The notes below the pieces were generated by a model, which had not been told where the DNA came from, made no database searches, and saw only the letters and a list, made by a program, of their open reading frames with translations. 64,000 nt of DNA from Pseudomonas sp. RC10 (GTDB taxonomy: Bacteria > Pseudomonadota > Gammaproteobacteria > Pseudomonadales > Pseudomonadaceae): assembly GCF_038397775.1 (NCBI RefSeq), contig NZ_CP151650.1:4464001-4528000 (forward strand), read 5' to 3'. The first letter of the stretch is position 1, and every line of letters starts with the position of its first letter. Made by a program: the position numbers and the translations under genes. Positions 1 to 10,288 of this stretch are shown piece after piece.

Positions 1-348
1 ACGGCCCGTGTCCACGGTAGCCGTGGATTGAGCGGTCAATTGATCCAACGCGGCCTGCATGCGCTTGTTCAACAGCGTGCGATCAGTCTTCAGCGGTCCC
101 ATCGCGGCGATCGCCTGATCGGCATTGGTCGGACGCACGCCCTGCCCGTACAGGTCAGCCAACAACACCACATAACCCTTGCTGGCCACTTGCTTGGCGA
201 TCTGCTCGGCGTCTTCGCTGATGCCCATCCAGTTTGGCGCCATGACCAAACCCGGAGCCGCTGTTGCGCCCTCGCTGAACACCAGACGACTTTCGTAATT
301 CTGGCCGTCAATCTGATACACCACGGACTGCACAGTAACGTTGCTCAT
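1..348 (-). CDS. Dienelactone hydrolase family protein (5' part; continues beyond window)
   Basis: The minus-strand frame opens with ATG at 348 behind an AGGAG box and reads MSNVTVQSVVYQIDGQNYES, then an alpha/beta-hydrolase start with APGLVMAPNWMG and a GYVVLLADLYGQG segment. That is the usual N-terminal pattern of dienelactone-hydrolase-like esterases, in which a strand is followed by the D-LYG motif. About 116 residues are visible. The catalytic nucleophile, Asp and His lie outside the window, so substrate and activity cannot be judged. The gene lies downstream of htpG on the same strand but is separated from it by a strong terminator, so it is probably transcribed independently. Neighbourhood (htpG followed by such a hydrolase) is familiar from Pseudomonas. 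Confidence 0.8.
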   Translation of the reverse strand, partial: MSNVTVQSVVYQIDGQNYESRLVFSEGATAAPGLVMAPNWMGISEDAEQIAKQVASKGYVVLLADLYGQGVRPTNADQAIAAMGPLKTDRTLLNKRMQAALDQLTAQSTATVDTGR

Positions 349-389
349 TGCTGACTCCTGCTTTTGAGAATGTGGGGGAATCAAATGAC

Positions 390-411
390 AAAACCCGCCG
401 AAGCGGGTTTT
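390..411 (-). terminator. Rho-independent terminator of htpG
   Basis: A perfect 9-bp stem (AAAACCCGC / GCGGGTTTT) closes on a four-base loop that reads TTCG on the minus strand, 15 bp past the htpG stop. The T-run on the 3' side makes it a classic intrinsic terminator for htpG. Confidence 0.85.
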
Positions 412-425
412 GACGGGTTTCGACG

Positions 426-2330
426 TTATACCGAAAGCTCGACCAACAGCTTGTTCAAACGGCGCACGTACGCCGCCGGGTCTTTCAAACTGTCACCCGC
501 CGCCAGCGCAGCCTGATCGAACAGGATGTGCGACAACTCGCTGAAGCGGTCTTCGCTCTGTTCGTTGTCCAGCTTGCCGATCAATGGATGAGTCGGGTTG
601 AATTCGAAGATTGGCTTGGAGTCCGGCACTTTCTGGCCGCTGGCTTCCAGGATCTGGCGCATCTGCAGGCCAAGGTCCTGCTCGCCGATGGCCAGAATCG
701 CAGGCGAATCGGTCAGGCGGTGAGAAACGCGCACCTCGCTGACGGCATCACCCAAGGCGGCTTTCAGGCGCTCGATCAAACCTTCCTTGTCCTTGGCGAC
801 TTCTTCCTGAGCCTTCTTGTCCTCTTCCGAGTCCAGCTTGCCCAGGTCCAGATCGCCACGGGCGACGTCGACAAAACCCTTGCCGTCGAAGTCGCTCAGG
901 TAGCTCATCAGCCACTCGTCGATTCGGTCGGTCAGCAGCAGCACTTCGATGCCTTTCTTGCGGAAGACTTCCAGGTGCGGGCTGTTCTTGACCTGCGCAT
1001 AGCTTTCGCCAGTGAGGTAGTAAATCTTGTCCTGACCTTCCTTGGCGCGTGCCAAGTAGTCAGCCAGCGACACGCTCTGCTCGCCAGTCTCGTCGGAGGT
1101 CGCGGCGAAACGCAGCAGGCCGGCGATCTTCTCTTTGTTGGCGAAGTCTTCGGCCGGGCCTTCTTTCATTACCTGACCAAAGTTTTTCCAGAAGCCTTTG
1201 TATTCTTCCGGCTGGTTCTTCGCCAGTTTTTCCAGCATGTCCAGCACGCGCTTGGTCAGTGCGGACTTCATCGAATCGATGATCGGGTCTTTCTGGAGAA
1301 TTTCGCGAGACACGTTCAGCGACAGGTCGTTGGAGTCCACCACACCCTTGATGAAGCGCAGGTACAGCGGCAGGAACGACTCGGCCTGATCCATGACGAA
1401 CACGCGCTGCACGTACAACTTCAGACCACGCGGCGCTTCACGCTGATACAGGTCGAAGGGCGCACGGGCCGGGACGTACAGCAGCGAGTTGTACTCAAGC
1501 TTGCCTTCTACCTTGTTGTGGCTCCAGCTCAGCGGGTTCTCGAAGTCGTGGGCGATGTGCTTGTAGAACTCCTGGTATTCCTCGTCCTTCACCTCGGTGC
1601 GAGGACGGGTCCACAGGGCGCTGGCGCGGTTGACGGTTTCCCATTCTTCCGCTGGCGCAGGCTCGCCTTCCACGGCGTTCTGCTCTTTCGGCAATTCGAT
1701 CGGCAGGGCGATGTGGTCGGAGTACTTCTTGATGATGTTGCGCAGACGATAGCCGTCAGCGAATTCGTTTTCGGCCGGTTTGAGGTGCAGCACGATACGG
1801 GTGCCACGATCGGCCTTCTCGACGGTCGCCACTTCAAAGTCGCCCTCGCCTTTCGAAGACCAGTGCACGCCTTCGCTGGCAGGTGTGCCGGCACGACGGC
1901 TGTACACGTCCACCTTGTCGGCGACGATGAAGGCCGAATAGAAGCCCACGCCGAACTGACCGATCAGGTGCGAGTCCTTCTTCTGATCACCGGTCAGGTT
2001 CTTCATGAAATCAGCAGTGCCGGATTTGGCGATGGTACCCAGGTGGGTGATCACATCGTCGCGGTTCATGCCGATGCCGTTGTCTTCGAGGGTGACGGTT
2101 TGCGCGTCCTTGTCGAAGCTCACACGGATTTTCAGCTCGGCGCCACCTTCCAGCAACTCCGGACTGGACAGCGCTTCGAAGCGCAGCTTGTCCACGGCGT
2201 CGGAGGCGTTGGAAATCAGCTCGCGGAGGAAGATCTCCTTGTTCGAGTACAACGAATGGATCATGAGGTGCAGCAGTTGCTTCACCTCGGTCTGGAAGCC
2301 CAGGGTTTCCTTTTGAGTTTCCACACTCAT
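426..2330 (-). CDS. htpG: Molecular chaperone HtpG (Hsp90)
   Basis: ATP-dependent Hsp90-type cytosolic chaperone of 634 aa, the normal length for Pseudomonas HtpG. The N-terminal GHKL ATPase shows NASDA (the Mg/ATP-binding Asn), DNGIGM and GQFGVGFYS; the middle domain and the C-terminal dimerisation domain follow without a break. Two in-frame ATGs (2336 and 2330) lie behind GGAG at 2341-2344. I chose 2330 because it yields the conserved N-terminus [13 protein letters not shown], but 2336 has the tighter spacing and remains possible. A heat-shock-type promoter lies about 85 bp upstream and a UUCG terminator follows, so the gene looks monocistronic. Confidence 0.97.
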   Translation of the reverse strand: MSVETQKETLGFQTEVKQLLHLMIHSLYSNKEIFLRELISNASDAVDKLRFEALSSPELLEGGAELKIRVSFDKDAQTVTLEDNGIGMNRDDVITHLGTIAKSGTADFMKNLTGDQKKDSHLIGQFGVGFYSAFIVADKVDVYSRRAGTPASEGVHWSSKGEGDFEVATVEKADRGTRIVLHLKPAENEFADGYRLRNIIKKYSDHIALPIELPKEQNAVEGEPAPAEEWETVNRASALWTRPRTEVKDEEYQEFYKHIAHDFENPLSWSHNKVEGKLEYNSLLYVPARAPFDLYQREAPRGLKLYVQRVFVMDQAESFLPLYLRFIKGVVDSNDLSLNVSREILQKDPIIDSMKSALTKRVLDMLEKLAKNQPEEYKGFWKNFGQVMKEGPAEDFANKEKIAGLLRFAATSDETGEQSVSLADYLARAKEGQDKIYYLTGESYAQVKNSPHLEVFRKKGIEVLLLTDRIDEWLMSYLSDFDGKGFVDVARGDLDLGKLDSEEDKKAQEEVAKDKEGLIERLKAALGDAVSEVRVSHRLTDSPAILAIGEQDLGLQMRQILEASGQKVPDSKPIFEFNPTHPLIGKLDNEQSEDRFSELSHILFDQAALAAGDSLKDPAAYVRRLNKLLVELSV

Positions 2331-2412
2331 GGTCATCAAACTCCAATCAGTCCATACAAATAGGGATGGCCGTCCAGAGCGTCTGCCGGGGCTGGACGAC
2401 GGGTTGTCATCA

Positions 2413-2440
2413 AGGTGGGGGCTGGGCGGGGGATTTCAAG
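2413..2440 (-). promoter_or_regulatory. Sigma-32 (RpoH) type promoter of htpG
   Basis: On the minus strand CTTGAAA (2440-2434) is followed after 13 bp by CCCCACCT (2420-2413). This is close to the heat-shock consensus CTTGAAA-N11-16-CCCCAT-T and is correctly oriented to htpG, whose start is 83 bp away. Confidence 0.75.
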
Positions 2441-2658
2441 AGCCTGTGAGGCAGGGAATCACAATCTTCACGTGTCATGAGTGAATGGGTTTCTGTGTGA
2501 AGCGCCGGGAATAACGCAGCAAAAAAGATTAACCCGCGTGGTGTAGACGCGCCGTAACGTGGCTGAAACAGGCACTCATTAATCCTGCTCAATTATGGAA
2601 CTAACGTTATAAGCGTGCGTTCGAAGGCTCGTAGATATTCAATAAGGAGAAACACCCC

Positions 2659-2913
2659 ATGCGTAAGACTTTAGCCATTGCCCTCATGCTCTCAGCCACC
2701 TTGGGCCTCGCCGCCTGCGACAAAAAATCCGAGGATAAACAACAGGATGCCAACAAGGCAGCCCAGCAGTCTCAAGAGTCGATGCAGAAGGCTCAGGACA
2801 AAGTGAACGACGCCGCCAAAGAAAGTCAGGAAGCTGCGCAGAAGAATGCCGAAGCCGCTCAAGAGCGCGCCAAAGAGACCAATCAGCAAACGCCTGCACC
2901 AACTAAGCCGTAA
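2659..2913 (+). CDS. Small Ala/Gln/Lys-rich lipoprotein
   Basis: An 84-aa protein with a charged N-terminus, a hydrophobic stretch and the lipobox LAAC at residues 17-20, so it should be processed by signal peptidase II and lipid-anchored. The mature part is almost entirely charged and polar (KKSEDKQQDANKAAQQSQES and similar repeats), predicting a long amphipathic helix or coiled coil, and it ends in a Pro/Thr tail. AAGGAG stands 8 bp before the ATG. It is a single gene with its own terminator. Function is unknown; helical lipoproteins of this kind are often envelope or stress related, which is only an inference. Confidence 0.85.
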   Translation: MRKTLAIALMLSATLGLAACDKKSEDKQQDANKAAQQSQESMQKAQDKVNDAAKESQEAAQKNAEAAQERAKETNQQTPAPTKP

Positions 2914-2930
2914 GTTCCAAAGTTTCCAAA

Positions 2931-2961
2931 AAATAAAGCCCGCATTTGGCGGGCTTTATTT
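2931..2961. terminator. Bidirectional terminator between the lipoprotein gene and brnQ
   Basis: A 13-bp perfect stem (AAATAAAGCCCGC / GCGGGCTTTATTT) with a 5-base loop has T-runs on both sides, so it can stop both the plus-strand lipoprotein transcript and the convergent brnQ transcript. Confidence 0.85.
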
Positions 2962-3015
2962 TTATTTCGAGAAAGTGGGCAACCCCGCGACTCTGCGCCT
3001 GTGCCGCCCTACCCT

Positions 3016-4329
3016 TTACGCCAGCGCTTCGCTGCGCTTGCCGAGCACACGATCGATCACGAACGCACCGAACAACGTGATCAGCGATGGAATCAACCAC
3101 GCCAACCCCTGCTCGCTCAACGGCAGATGCGCCACCGCGTCAGGCAGGTATTCACCCAGTCCCGACCCCTTGATCGCATCGATCATCCCGAACAACAACG
3201 ACACCAACATCACCGGCGCAACGACACGCCCCTGCGCCTGCCAGAAATCCTTGCAGAAGCTCAAGGCTACCAGTGCGATGCACGGCGGATAGATCGCCGT
3301 GAGAACCGGGATGGAGAACTGGATCAGTTTGGTCAGGCCGAGGTTCGACACGAGCAGCGAGAACGCGGCCAGCAGGATCACCAGGGTTTTGTAAGACAGC
3401 TGCAACACGCGGCTGAAATACTCGGCGCAGGCACAGGTCAGCCCCACCGCCGTGACCAGACAGGCCAGCGAAATCAGTACCGCCAGGAAACCACTGCCCA
3501 GCGAACCGAAGGTGTGCTGAACGTAAGCGTGGAGCACCGCGGCGCCGTTGGTGGCCGTCGCGGCGACGGCATGACTGCCGGAGCCCAGACGAAACAGGCT
3601 GATGTACACCAGCGCCAGCCCTACCCCGGCGATCAACCCCGCGATGATCGCGTAGCGGGTGATCAGCCGTGGCGATTCGACGCCACGGGAGCGGATCGCG
3701 TTGACGATGACGATGCCAAAGACCAGCGCACCGAGTGTGTCCATGGTCAGGTAACCATTGATGAACCCCTGGGAGAACGGCGCCGCCACATACGCAGGCT
3801 GTGCCGTCCCGACCTCACCCGCAGGCAAGGCGAACGCAGCGATGCCCAGCACGGCCAGTGCGATGATTTTCAAGGGCGCCAGAAAACGCCCGACGGTGTC
3901 CAGCAAACGGCCGGGGTACAGCGAGACCCAGAACACGAGCAGGAAATACACGAGGCTATAAAGGAAGAGCGCCAGCGGGCTTTCGCCAGTCAACGGCGCC
4001 AGCCCCACTTCGAACGACACCGTCGCGGTGCGCGGGGTGGCGAACAAAGGACCCACCGACAGATAACAGACCGCCGCCAGAATCGTCCCGGCCACTTTGC
4101 CGATGGGACTGCTCAGCGTGTCCATCGCGCCGCCCACCTTGGCCAGCGCAATCACCGTGACCACAGGCAGGCCGACAGCCGTGACGAGAAAGCCCAGCGC
4201 CGCCATCCACACATGAGGACCGGCCTGCAAGCCAACGATAGGGGGGAAAATGATATTGCCAGCCCCCACGAACAACGCAAACGTCATGAAACCCAGTGCC
4301 AGGATGTCCTGACCTTTCAACACTTTCAT
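3016..4329 (-). CDS. brnQ: Branched-chain amino acid carrier BrnQ/BraB
   Basis: Inner-membrane, cation-coupled uptake carrier for Leu/Ile/Val (LIVCS family), 437 aa with about twelve hydrophobic segments. The opening [20 protein letters not shown] and the GAGNIIFPP motif at residues 24-32 are family hallmarks. I chose ATG 4329 over the upstream GTG at 4341 because it gives the family N-terminus and usual length; no strong ribosome site is visible for either. Position near sucD and htpG matches braB in P. aeruginosa. The gene converges with the small lipoprotein gene and shares its terminator. Confidence 0.92.
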   Translation of the reverse strand: MKVLKGQDILALGFMTFALFVGAGNIIFPPIVGLQAGPHVWMAALGFLVTAVGLPVVTVIALAKVGGAMDTLSSPIGKVAGTILAAVCYLSVGPLFATPRTATVSFEVGLAPLTGESPLALFLYSLVYFLLVFWVSLYPGRLLDTVGRFLAPLKIIALAVLGIAAFALPAGEVGTAQPAYVAAPFSQGFINGYLTMDTLGALVFGIVIVNAIRSRGVESPRLITRYAIIAGLIAGVGLALVYISLFRLGSGSHAVAATATNGAAVLHAYVQHTFGSLGSGFLAVLISLACLVTAVGLTCACAEYFSRVLQLSYKTLVILLAAFSLLVSNLGLTKLIQFSIPVLTAIYPPCIALVALSFCKDFWQAQGRVVAPVMLVSLLFGMIDAIKGSGLGEYLPDAVAHLPLSEQGLAWLIPSLITLFGAFVIDRVLGKRSEALA

Positions 4330-4604
4330 CAAAGAAACCACACTGCTGAATCGGAATTAAGAAGAGGATTTCCCAAAGGGTCGAGGGAAATGCGGCCCAT
4401 CCTTCTGAGACAGACCCGCCGCATGCCGTAGCCCCTTATGAGGGCCAGACCTGCAAAATGGCGCGTAGCCTACCCTATTTGCCGCACTAATACAGGGCAG
4501 AGCGACCGCTGAACGCACGTTCGCGTCGCATTTCGGAAATGTCCTACAGCGAAGTCTTTTTTCTGGGATGAAGCAGTCGACGTGAAGGCAAGCACAAGCC
4601 TCGA

Positions 4605-4696
4605 CCTGTGGGAGCGAATTCATTCGCGAATCGGGAGGACGACGATGCATCTCTGGCGCCTGAACATTTTTCGCGAATGAATTCGCTCCTACAGGA
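4605..4696. repeat. REPIN (inverted pair of REP palindromes), copy 1
   Basis: Two arms, CCTGTGGGAGCGAATTC... and its inverse ending GAATTCGCTCCTACAGG, each with the ATTCATTCGCGAA palindrome, flank about 40 bp. The same arms recur at 28111-28204, 37263-37355 and 47981-48074. Such REP doublets are mobilised by RAYT transposases; no RAYT gene is in this window. Confidence 0.85.
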
Positions 4697-4800
4697 GAGA
4701 CCGCGCACAACATAAAGACTTGCGCACGGCATCAAGCCGCGAAGAGCGTTAGCTCCAGCCAGATGCCGTTGCTCTTCGAACACGGAAGATCAGACGCCGC

Positions 4801-5040
4801 AGAACGCGACTTGGGTGCAGGCCGAACGCAGGCGGCGCGGAGTGGGTCGAGCGGCATGGATGCCGCGAGAGCGCCGCAAGGACATGGATGTCCGTTCGGC
4901 GCGGGCCCACGGAGCGTCGCCGGAGAGAGGGAACCCTGACGAAGTCAGGGCCAAACCCGGAGCAAAGCGTTTTTGGTTACTTTTGGGGCGCTCTTGCCAA
5001 AAGTGACCCGCCGTAAGGGCGGAACCGTAGGTAGCCATCA
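4801..5040. repeat. Hairpin-rich intergenic repeat element
   Basis: A run of successive inverted repeats: GCGGCATGGATGCCGC (4851-4866), GGACATGGATGTCC (4880-4893), CCCTGACGAAGTCAGGG (4934-4950), GGTTACTTTTGG against CCAAAAGTGACC (4975-5008) and CCGCC-GTAAG-GGCGG (5008-5022). I recall very similar sequence in many Pseudomonas intergenic regions, where it is often called as small hypothetical proteins. The dense hairpins argue for a structured non-coding element instead. Confidence 0.55.
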
Positions 5041-5089
5041 CCGCAGCAACGGATATTCACGCAAACCCATACCAAAGCTCTAGAAACAC

Positions 5090-5113
5090 AAAAGCCACCC
5101 GAAGGTGGCTTTT
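5090..5113 (-). terminator. Rho-independent terminator of the sdh-suc gene cluster
   Basis: A 10-bp stem (AAAAGCCACC / GGTGGCTTTT) with a loop that reads TTCG on the minus strand, 27 bp past the sucD stop. It marks the end of the TCA gene cluster. Confidence 0.85.
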
Positions 5114-5139
5114 GTCGATCAGTCAGCGATCAAAGGCAA

Positions 5140-6027
5140 TCAGGCCTTCTTCACTTCCCAACCGGTCAGCTCAGCCAAAGCCTTGCCGATGTCTGCCAGC
5201 GAACGCACGGTTTTCACGCCTGCGTCTTGCAGCGCAGCGAATTTCTCGTCTGCAGTGCCTTTACCGCCGGAGATGATTGCACCTGCGTGGCCCATGCGCT
5301 TGCCCGGAGGAGCAGTCACACCCGCGATGTAGGAAACAACCGGCTTGGTCACGTTTGCCTTGATGTAGGCAGCCGCTTCTTCTTCAGCCGAACCGCCGAT
5401 CTCACCGATCATCACGATCGCTTCAGTCTTCGGGTCTTCCTGGAACAGCTTCAGGATGTCGATGAAGTTCGAGCCCGGGATCGGGTCACCACCGATACCC
5501 ACGCAAGTCGACTGACCGAAACCGGCATCAGTGGTCTGCTTCACAGCTTCGTAAGTCAGGGTGCCGGAACGCGACACGATACCGACTTTACCTGGCAAGT
5601 GAATGTGACCTGGCATGATGCCGATCTTGCACTCGCCCGGAGTGATCACGCCTGGGCAGTTAGGGCCGATCAGGGTAACACCCAGCTCGTCGCACTTGAC
5701 CTTGGCATCCAGCATGTCGAGGGTAGGGATACCTTCGGTGATGCAGATGATCAGTTTGATGCCGCCGAACGCTGCTTCCAGGATCGAGTCCTTGCAGAAC
5801 GCAGCCGGTACGTAGATAACGCTGGCGGTAGCGCCAGTGGTTTCTACGGCTTCACGAACAGTGTTGAACACTGGCAGGTTCAGGTGAGTGGTGCCACCTT
5901 TGCCTGGGGTCACGCCGCCAACCATCTTGGTGCCGTAGGCGATGGCTTGTTCGGAGTGGAAAGTACCTTGCGAGCCGGTGAAGCCCTGGCAGATAACTTT
6001 GGTGTCTTTATTGATCAGGACGCTCAT
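5140..6027 (-). CDS. sucD: Succinyl-CoA synthetase (ADP-forming) alpha subunit
   Basis: With SucC it converts succinyl-CoA, phosphate and ADP to succinate, CoA and ATP in the cytosolic TCA cycle. The 295-aa length is typical. The N-terminal CoA-binding Rossmann domain shows [10 protein letters not shown], and the C-terminal ligase domain contains GHAGAI, which carries the phosphorylated active-site histidine. The start ATG overlaps the sucC stop by one base (TAATG), indicating translational coupling. It is the last gene of the cluster and is followed by a strong terminator. Confidence 0.97.
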   Translation of the reverse strand: MSVLINKDTKVICQGFTGSQGTFHSEQAIAYGTKMVGGVTPGKGGTTHLNLPVFNTVREAVETTGATASVIYVPAAFCKDSILEAAFGGIKLIICITEGIPTLDMLDAKVKCDELGVTLIGPNCPGVITPGECKIGIMPGHIHLPGKVGIVSRSGTLTYEAVKQTTDAGFGQSTCVGIGGDPIPGSNFIDILKLFQEDPKTEAIVMIGEIGGSAEEEAAAYIKANVTKPVVSYIAGVTAPPGKRMGHAGAIISGGKGTADEKFAALQDAGVKTVRSLADIGKALAELTGWEVKKA

Positions 6028-7193
6028 TATTTGCCCTCCGCAGCTTTGACAACTTGTTGAGCAGCGTCGGTCAAGCTGGTTGCAGCGATGATGTTCAAGC
6101 CGCTTTCCGCCAGTACTTTAGCGCCCAGGTCAGCGTTGTTGCCTTCCAGACGAACAACAACCGGGATTTTCACGCCAACTTCTTTCACCGCACCGATGAT
6201 GCCTTCGGCAATCATGTCGCAACGAACGATGCCGCCGAAGATGTTGACCAGTACTGCAGCGACGTTGGTGTCGGACAGAATGATCTTGAACGCTTCGGTC
6301 ACGCGCTCTTTGGTAGCGCCACCACCTACGTCGAGGAAGTTGGCTGGCTTGCCGCCGTGCAGGTTGACGATGTCCATGGTACCCATGGCCAGGCCAGCAC
6401 CGTTGACCATGCAGCCGATGTTGCCTTCCAGTGCGACGTAGTTCAGTTCGAACTTGGCAGCATGGGCTTCACGCGGGTCATCTTGCGATGGGTCGTGGAA
6501 AGTCTTCAGCTTTGGCTGACGATACATGGCGTTGGCGTCGATGTTGATCTTGGCGTCGAGGCAGTGCAGATCGCCGTCAGCCTTGATCACCAGCGGGTTC
6601 ACTTCCAGCAGGGCCAGGTCGTGGTCCTGGAACAGCTTGCCCAGGCCGACGAAGATCTTGGCAAACTGCGCAACCTGCTTGCCTTCCAGACCCAGCTGGA
6701 ATGCCAGCTCGCGACCCTGGAATGGCTGAGCGCCAACCAGTGGGTCGATGGTTGCTTTGAGAATCTTCTCAGGCGTGTCGTGAGCGATTTTCTCGATGTC
6801 CACGCCACCTTCGGTGGAAGCCATGAACACGATACGACGGCTCGAACGATCGACTACAGCGCCCAGGTACAGCTCTTTGGCGATGTCAGTGCAGGATTCA
6901 ACCAGGATCTTGGTGACTGGCTGACCGTTGGCATCAGTCTGGTAAGTGACCAGACGCTTGCCCAACCACTGTTGAGCGAACGCAGCTGCGTCTTCTTTGC
7001 TCTTGACGAGCTTTACGCCGCCCGCTTTACCGCGACCACCTGCGTGAACCTGGGCTTTGACAACCCACTCGGTTCCGCCGATCTTGTCGCACGCTTCTGC
7101 TGCTGCTTCCGGGGTGTCTACTGCAAAGCCCTTGGATACTGGCAGGCCATATTCAGCAAACAGCTGCTTACCCTGATACTCGTGAAGATTCAT
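6027..7193 (-). CDS. sucC: Succinyl-CoA synthetase (ADP-forming) beta subunit
   Basis: Nucleotide-binding partner of SucD; 388 aa, the standard length. It starts [20 protein letters not shown], has the ATP-grasp segment [17 protein letters not shown] at about residues 45-61, and the C-terminal CoA-ligase region with [11 protein letters not shown] 215-bp gap separates it from lpd and contains a 7-bp inverted repeat (7347-7353 with 7364-7370) that could act in processing or partial termination. It is coupled to sucD by a one-base overlap. Confidence 0.97.
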   Translation of the reverse strand: MNLHEYQGKQLFAEYGLPVSKGFAVDTPEAAAEACDKIGGTEWVVKAQVHAGGRGKAGGVKLVKSKEDAAAFAQQWLGKRLVTYQTDANGQPVTKILVESCTDIAKELYLGAVVDRSSRRIVFMASTEGGVDIEKIAHDTPEKILKATIDPLVGAQPFQGRELAFQLGLEGKQVAQFAKIFVGLGKLFQDHDLALLEVNPLVIKADGDLHCLDAKINIDANAMYRQPKLKTFHDPSQDDPREAHAAKFELNYVALEGNIGCMVNGAGLAMGTMDIVNLHGGKPANFLDVGGGATKERVTEAFKIILSDTNVAAVLVNIFGGIVRCDMIAEGIIGAVKEVGVKIPVVVRLEGNNADLGAKVLAESGLNIIAATSLTDAAQQVVKAAEGK

Positions 7194-7408
7194 GCTTATT
7201 ACCGTCTTCGTTAGGTACTGCGCTTCGGTGCTGCTCGTCTATGCGTGCCGCACCACCTGTGACCGCTTCTCCCGGAAGGTCGCACGCCTGCATGTGAACG
7301 CAGGAGTGAAATCCGCCGGGAGTTCGAGTCCGACCAACCTTCCGCGGCAGGCCCTGCGAACAAGGCCTGCGACGGGCGGTCCGTCGTGGTTTTTCTTAGC
7401 GTCTTTTG

Positions 7409-8860
<1,452 letters not shown>

Positions 8861-8862
8861 TT

Positions 8863-9005
8863 AGCTACAAGCTTTAAGCTGCAAGCTGCAAGCTGATCTG
8901 CGTTGATCTGCAGATTCAACTCGCGACTTGTACATAAGGGCAATCAAAGCTCCCCGAGCCACACGCCGCTCTGCTTCTGACTTGAAGCTTGCAGCTCGGG
9001 GCTGC
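8863..9005. repeat. AAGCTTGCAGCTTGAAGC-type repeat pair between lpd and sucB
   Basis: The 160-bp gap holds an arm rich in AGCTTTAAGCTGCAAGCTGC (8870-8890) and an inverse arm CTTGAAGCTTGCAGCTCGGG (8981-9000). Related arms occur at 28014-28036 and 39789-39860, so this is a dispersed short repeat family different from the REPINs. Confidence 0.65.
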
Positions 9006-9008
9006 TTT

Positions 9009-10247
9009 TTAGATGTCCAGCAACAGACGAGCCGGATCTTCCAGCAGGTTCTTGATGGTCACCAGGAAGGTCACAGCTTCTTTGCCGTCGATCAAGCGGT
9101 GATCATAGGACAGCGCCAGGTACATCATCGGACGGATGACAACCTGACCATTGATCGCCATAGGGCGCTGCAGGATGTTGTGCATGCCCAGGATGGCCGC
9201 TTGTGGCGGGTTGACGATCGGAGTCGACATCATCGAACCGAAAGTACCACCGTTGGTGATGGTGAAGGTACCACCGGTCATCTCGTCGATGGACAGTTTG
9301 CCGTCACGGGCTTTCTTGCCGAAGGTGGCGATGCCGCCTTCGATTTCAGCCAGGCTCATGTGCTCGGCGTTACGCAGAACCGGTACCACCAGGCCGCGGT
9401 CGCTGGAGACCGCAACGCCGACGTCGGCATAACCGTGGTAGACGATGTCGGTGCCATCGATCGACGCGTTGACAGCCGGGAAGCGTTTCAGCGCTTCGGT
9501 GGCCGCCTTGACGAAGAACGACATGAAGCCCAAACGCACACCGTTATGGCTCTTCTCAAAGAGATCCTTGTACTTCGAACGCAGCGCCATGACTTCGGTC
9601 ATGTCGACTTCGTTGAAGGTGGTCAGCATCGCCATGTTCGACTGAGCTTCGACCAGACGCTTGGCAACGGTGGCACGAACACGAGTCATCGGAACGCGCT
9701 TCTCGGTGCGGTCGCCAGCGGCGAACACAGGAGCAGCCGGTGCGGCGGCAGGCTTGGCAGCAGGTGCAGCAGCCGGAGCGGATTTCTTCGCTTCGATGGC
9801 AGCGACCACGTCTTCCTTGGTCACGCGACCATCTTTGCCAGTGCCTTTGACGCTGGACAGGTTGATGCCGTTTTCTTCGGCCAGCTTGCGCGCAGCCGGA
9901 GCGCCGATGGCGTCTTCGTCGCCAGCAGCCGGAGCCGGAGCGGCGGCTGGGGCGGCGGCAGGTGCAGCAGCCGGAGCAGCAGCGGCAGCCGGAGCAGCCG
10001 ATGCAGTGGCGCCTGCGTCCAGAGTAGCGATCAGTTCGTTGGACAGGACGGTGTCGCCCTCGCCTTTCACGATGGAAGCCAGAACGCCGTCGGCTTCGGC
10101 CAGCACTTCGAGCACGACTTTGTCGGTTTCGATGTCGACCAGCAGCTCGTCACGTTTTACCGCTTCGCCCGGCTGCTTGTGCCATTTGGAAATGGTGCCG
10201 TCGGCAACGGATTCCGGGAAAGAGGGGGCTTTGATCTCAATAGCCAT
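9009..10247 (-). CDS. sucB: Dihydrolipoyllysine-residue succinyltransferase (E2)
   Basis: Core of the 2-oxoglutarate dehydrogenase complex; transfers the succinyl group from E1 to CoA. 412 aa. The N-terminal lipoyl domain has the ETDKVVLE motif with the lipoylated lysine at about residue 43. A flexible Ala/Pro linker follows, then an E1/E3-binding domain ([19 protein letters not shown]), a second linker and the catalytic domain with the C-terminal [13 protein letters not shown] motif. I start at ATG 10247 (AAGGAA box, family N-terminus [13 protein letters not shown]), not at the longer upstream frame. It lies 41 bp after sucA and should be cotranscribed. Confidence 0.96.
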   Translation of the reverse strand: MAIEIKAPSFPESVADGTISKWHKQPGEAVKRDELLVDIETDKVVLEVLAEADGVLASIVKGEGDTVLSNELIATLDAGATASAAPAAAAAPAAAPAAAPAAAPAPAAGDEDAIGAPAARKLAEENGINLSSVKGTGKDGRVTKEDVVAAIEAKKSAPAAAPAAKPAAAPAAPVFAAGDRTEKRVPMTRVRATVAKRLVEAQSNMAMLTTFNEVDMTEVMALRSKYKDLFEKSHNGVRLGFMSFFVKAATEALKRFPAVNASIDGTDIVYHGYADVGVAVSSDRGLVVPVLRNAEHMSLAEIEGGIATFGKKARDGKLSIDEMTGGTFTITNGGTFGSMMSTPIVNPPQAAILGMHNILQRPMAINGQVVIRPMMYLALSYDHRLIDGKEAVTFLVTIKNLLEDPARLLLDI

Positions 10248-10288
10248 TGTCTGTAATTCCTTAATTCGGTTTCTAGTGCGCGAAGGCG

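Larger units (their letters stand above)
4342..5089. other. 750-bp intergenic region without a recognisable gene
   Basis: Between brnQ and sucD no open frame looks like a real protein. The stretch holds a REPIN (4605-4696) and a hairpin-rich repeat (about 4801-5040), each listed separately. The brnQ promoter must lie at its left end, but I cannot pick a convincing -35/-10 pair. Confidence 0.7.

Noticed and set aside
528..2363. Long plus-strand open frame opposite htpG
   Set aside because: It is the antisense shadow of htpG; its sequence has no family motifs and no ribosome site. High GC creates such frames.
2410..2592. 60-codon minus-strand frame upstream of htpG
   Set aside because: It overlaps the heat-shock promoter, has no ribosome site and no recognisable sequence.
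3001..4431. 476-codon plus-strand frame opposite brnQ
   Set aside because: Arg/Gln/His-rich low-complexity translation typical of a shadow; brnQ on the other strand is a clear membrane protein.
4815..5006. Small proteins in both strands of the hairpin repeat
   Set aside because: The stretch is better explained as a structured repeat; the frames lack starts with ribosome sites.
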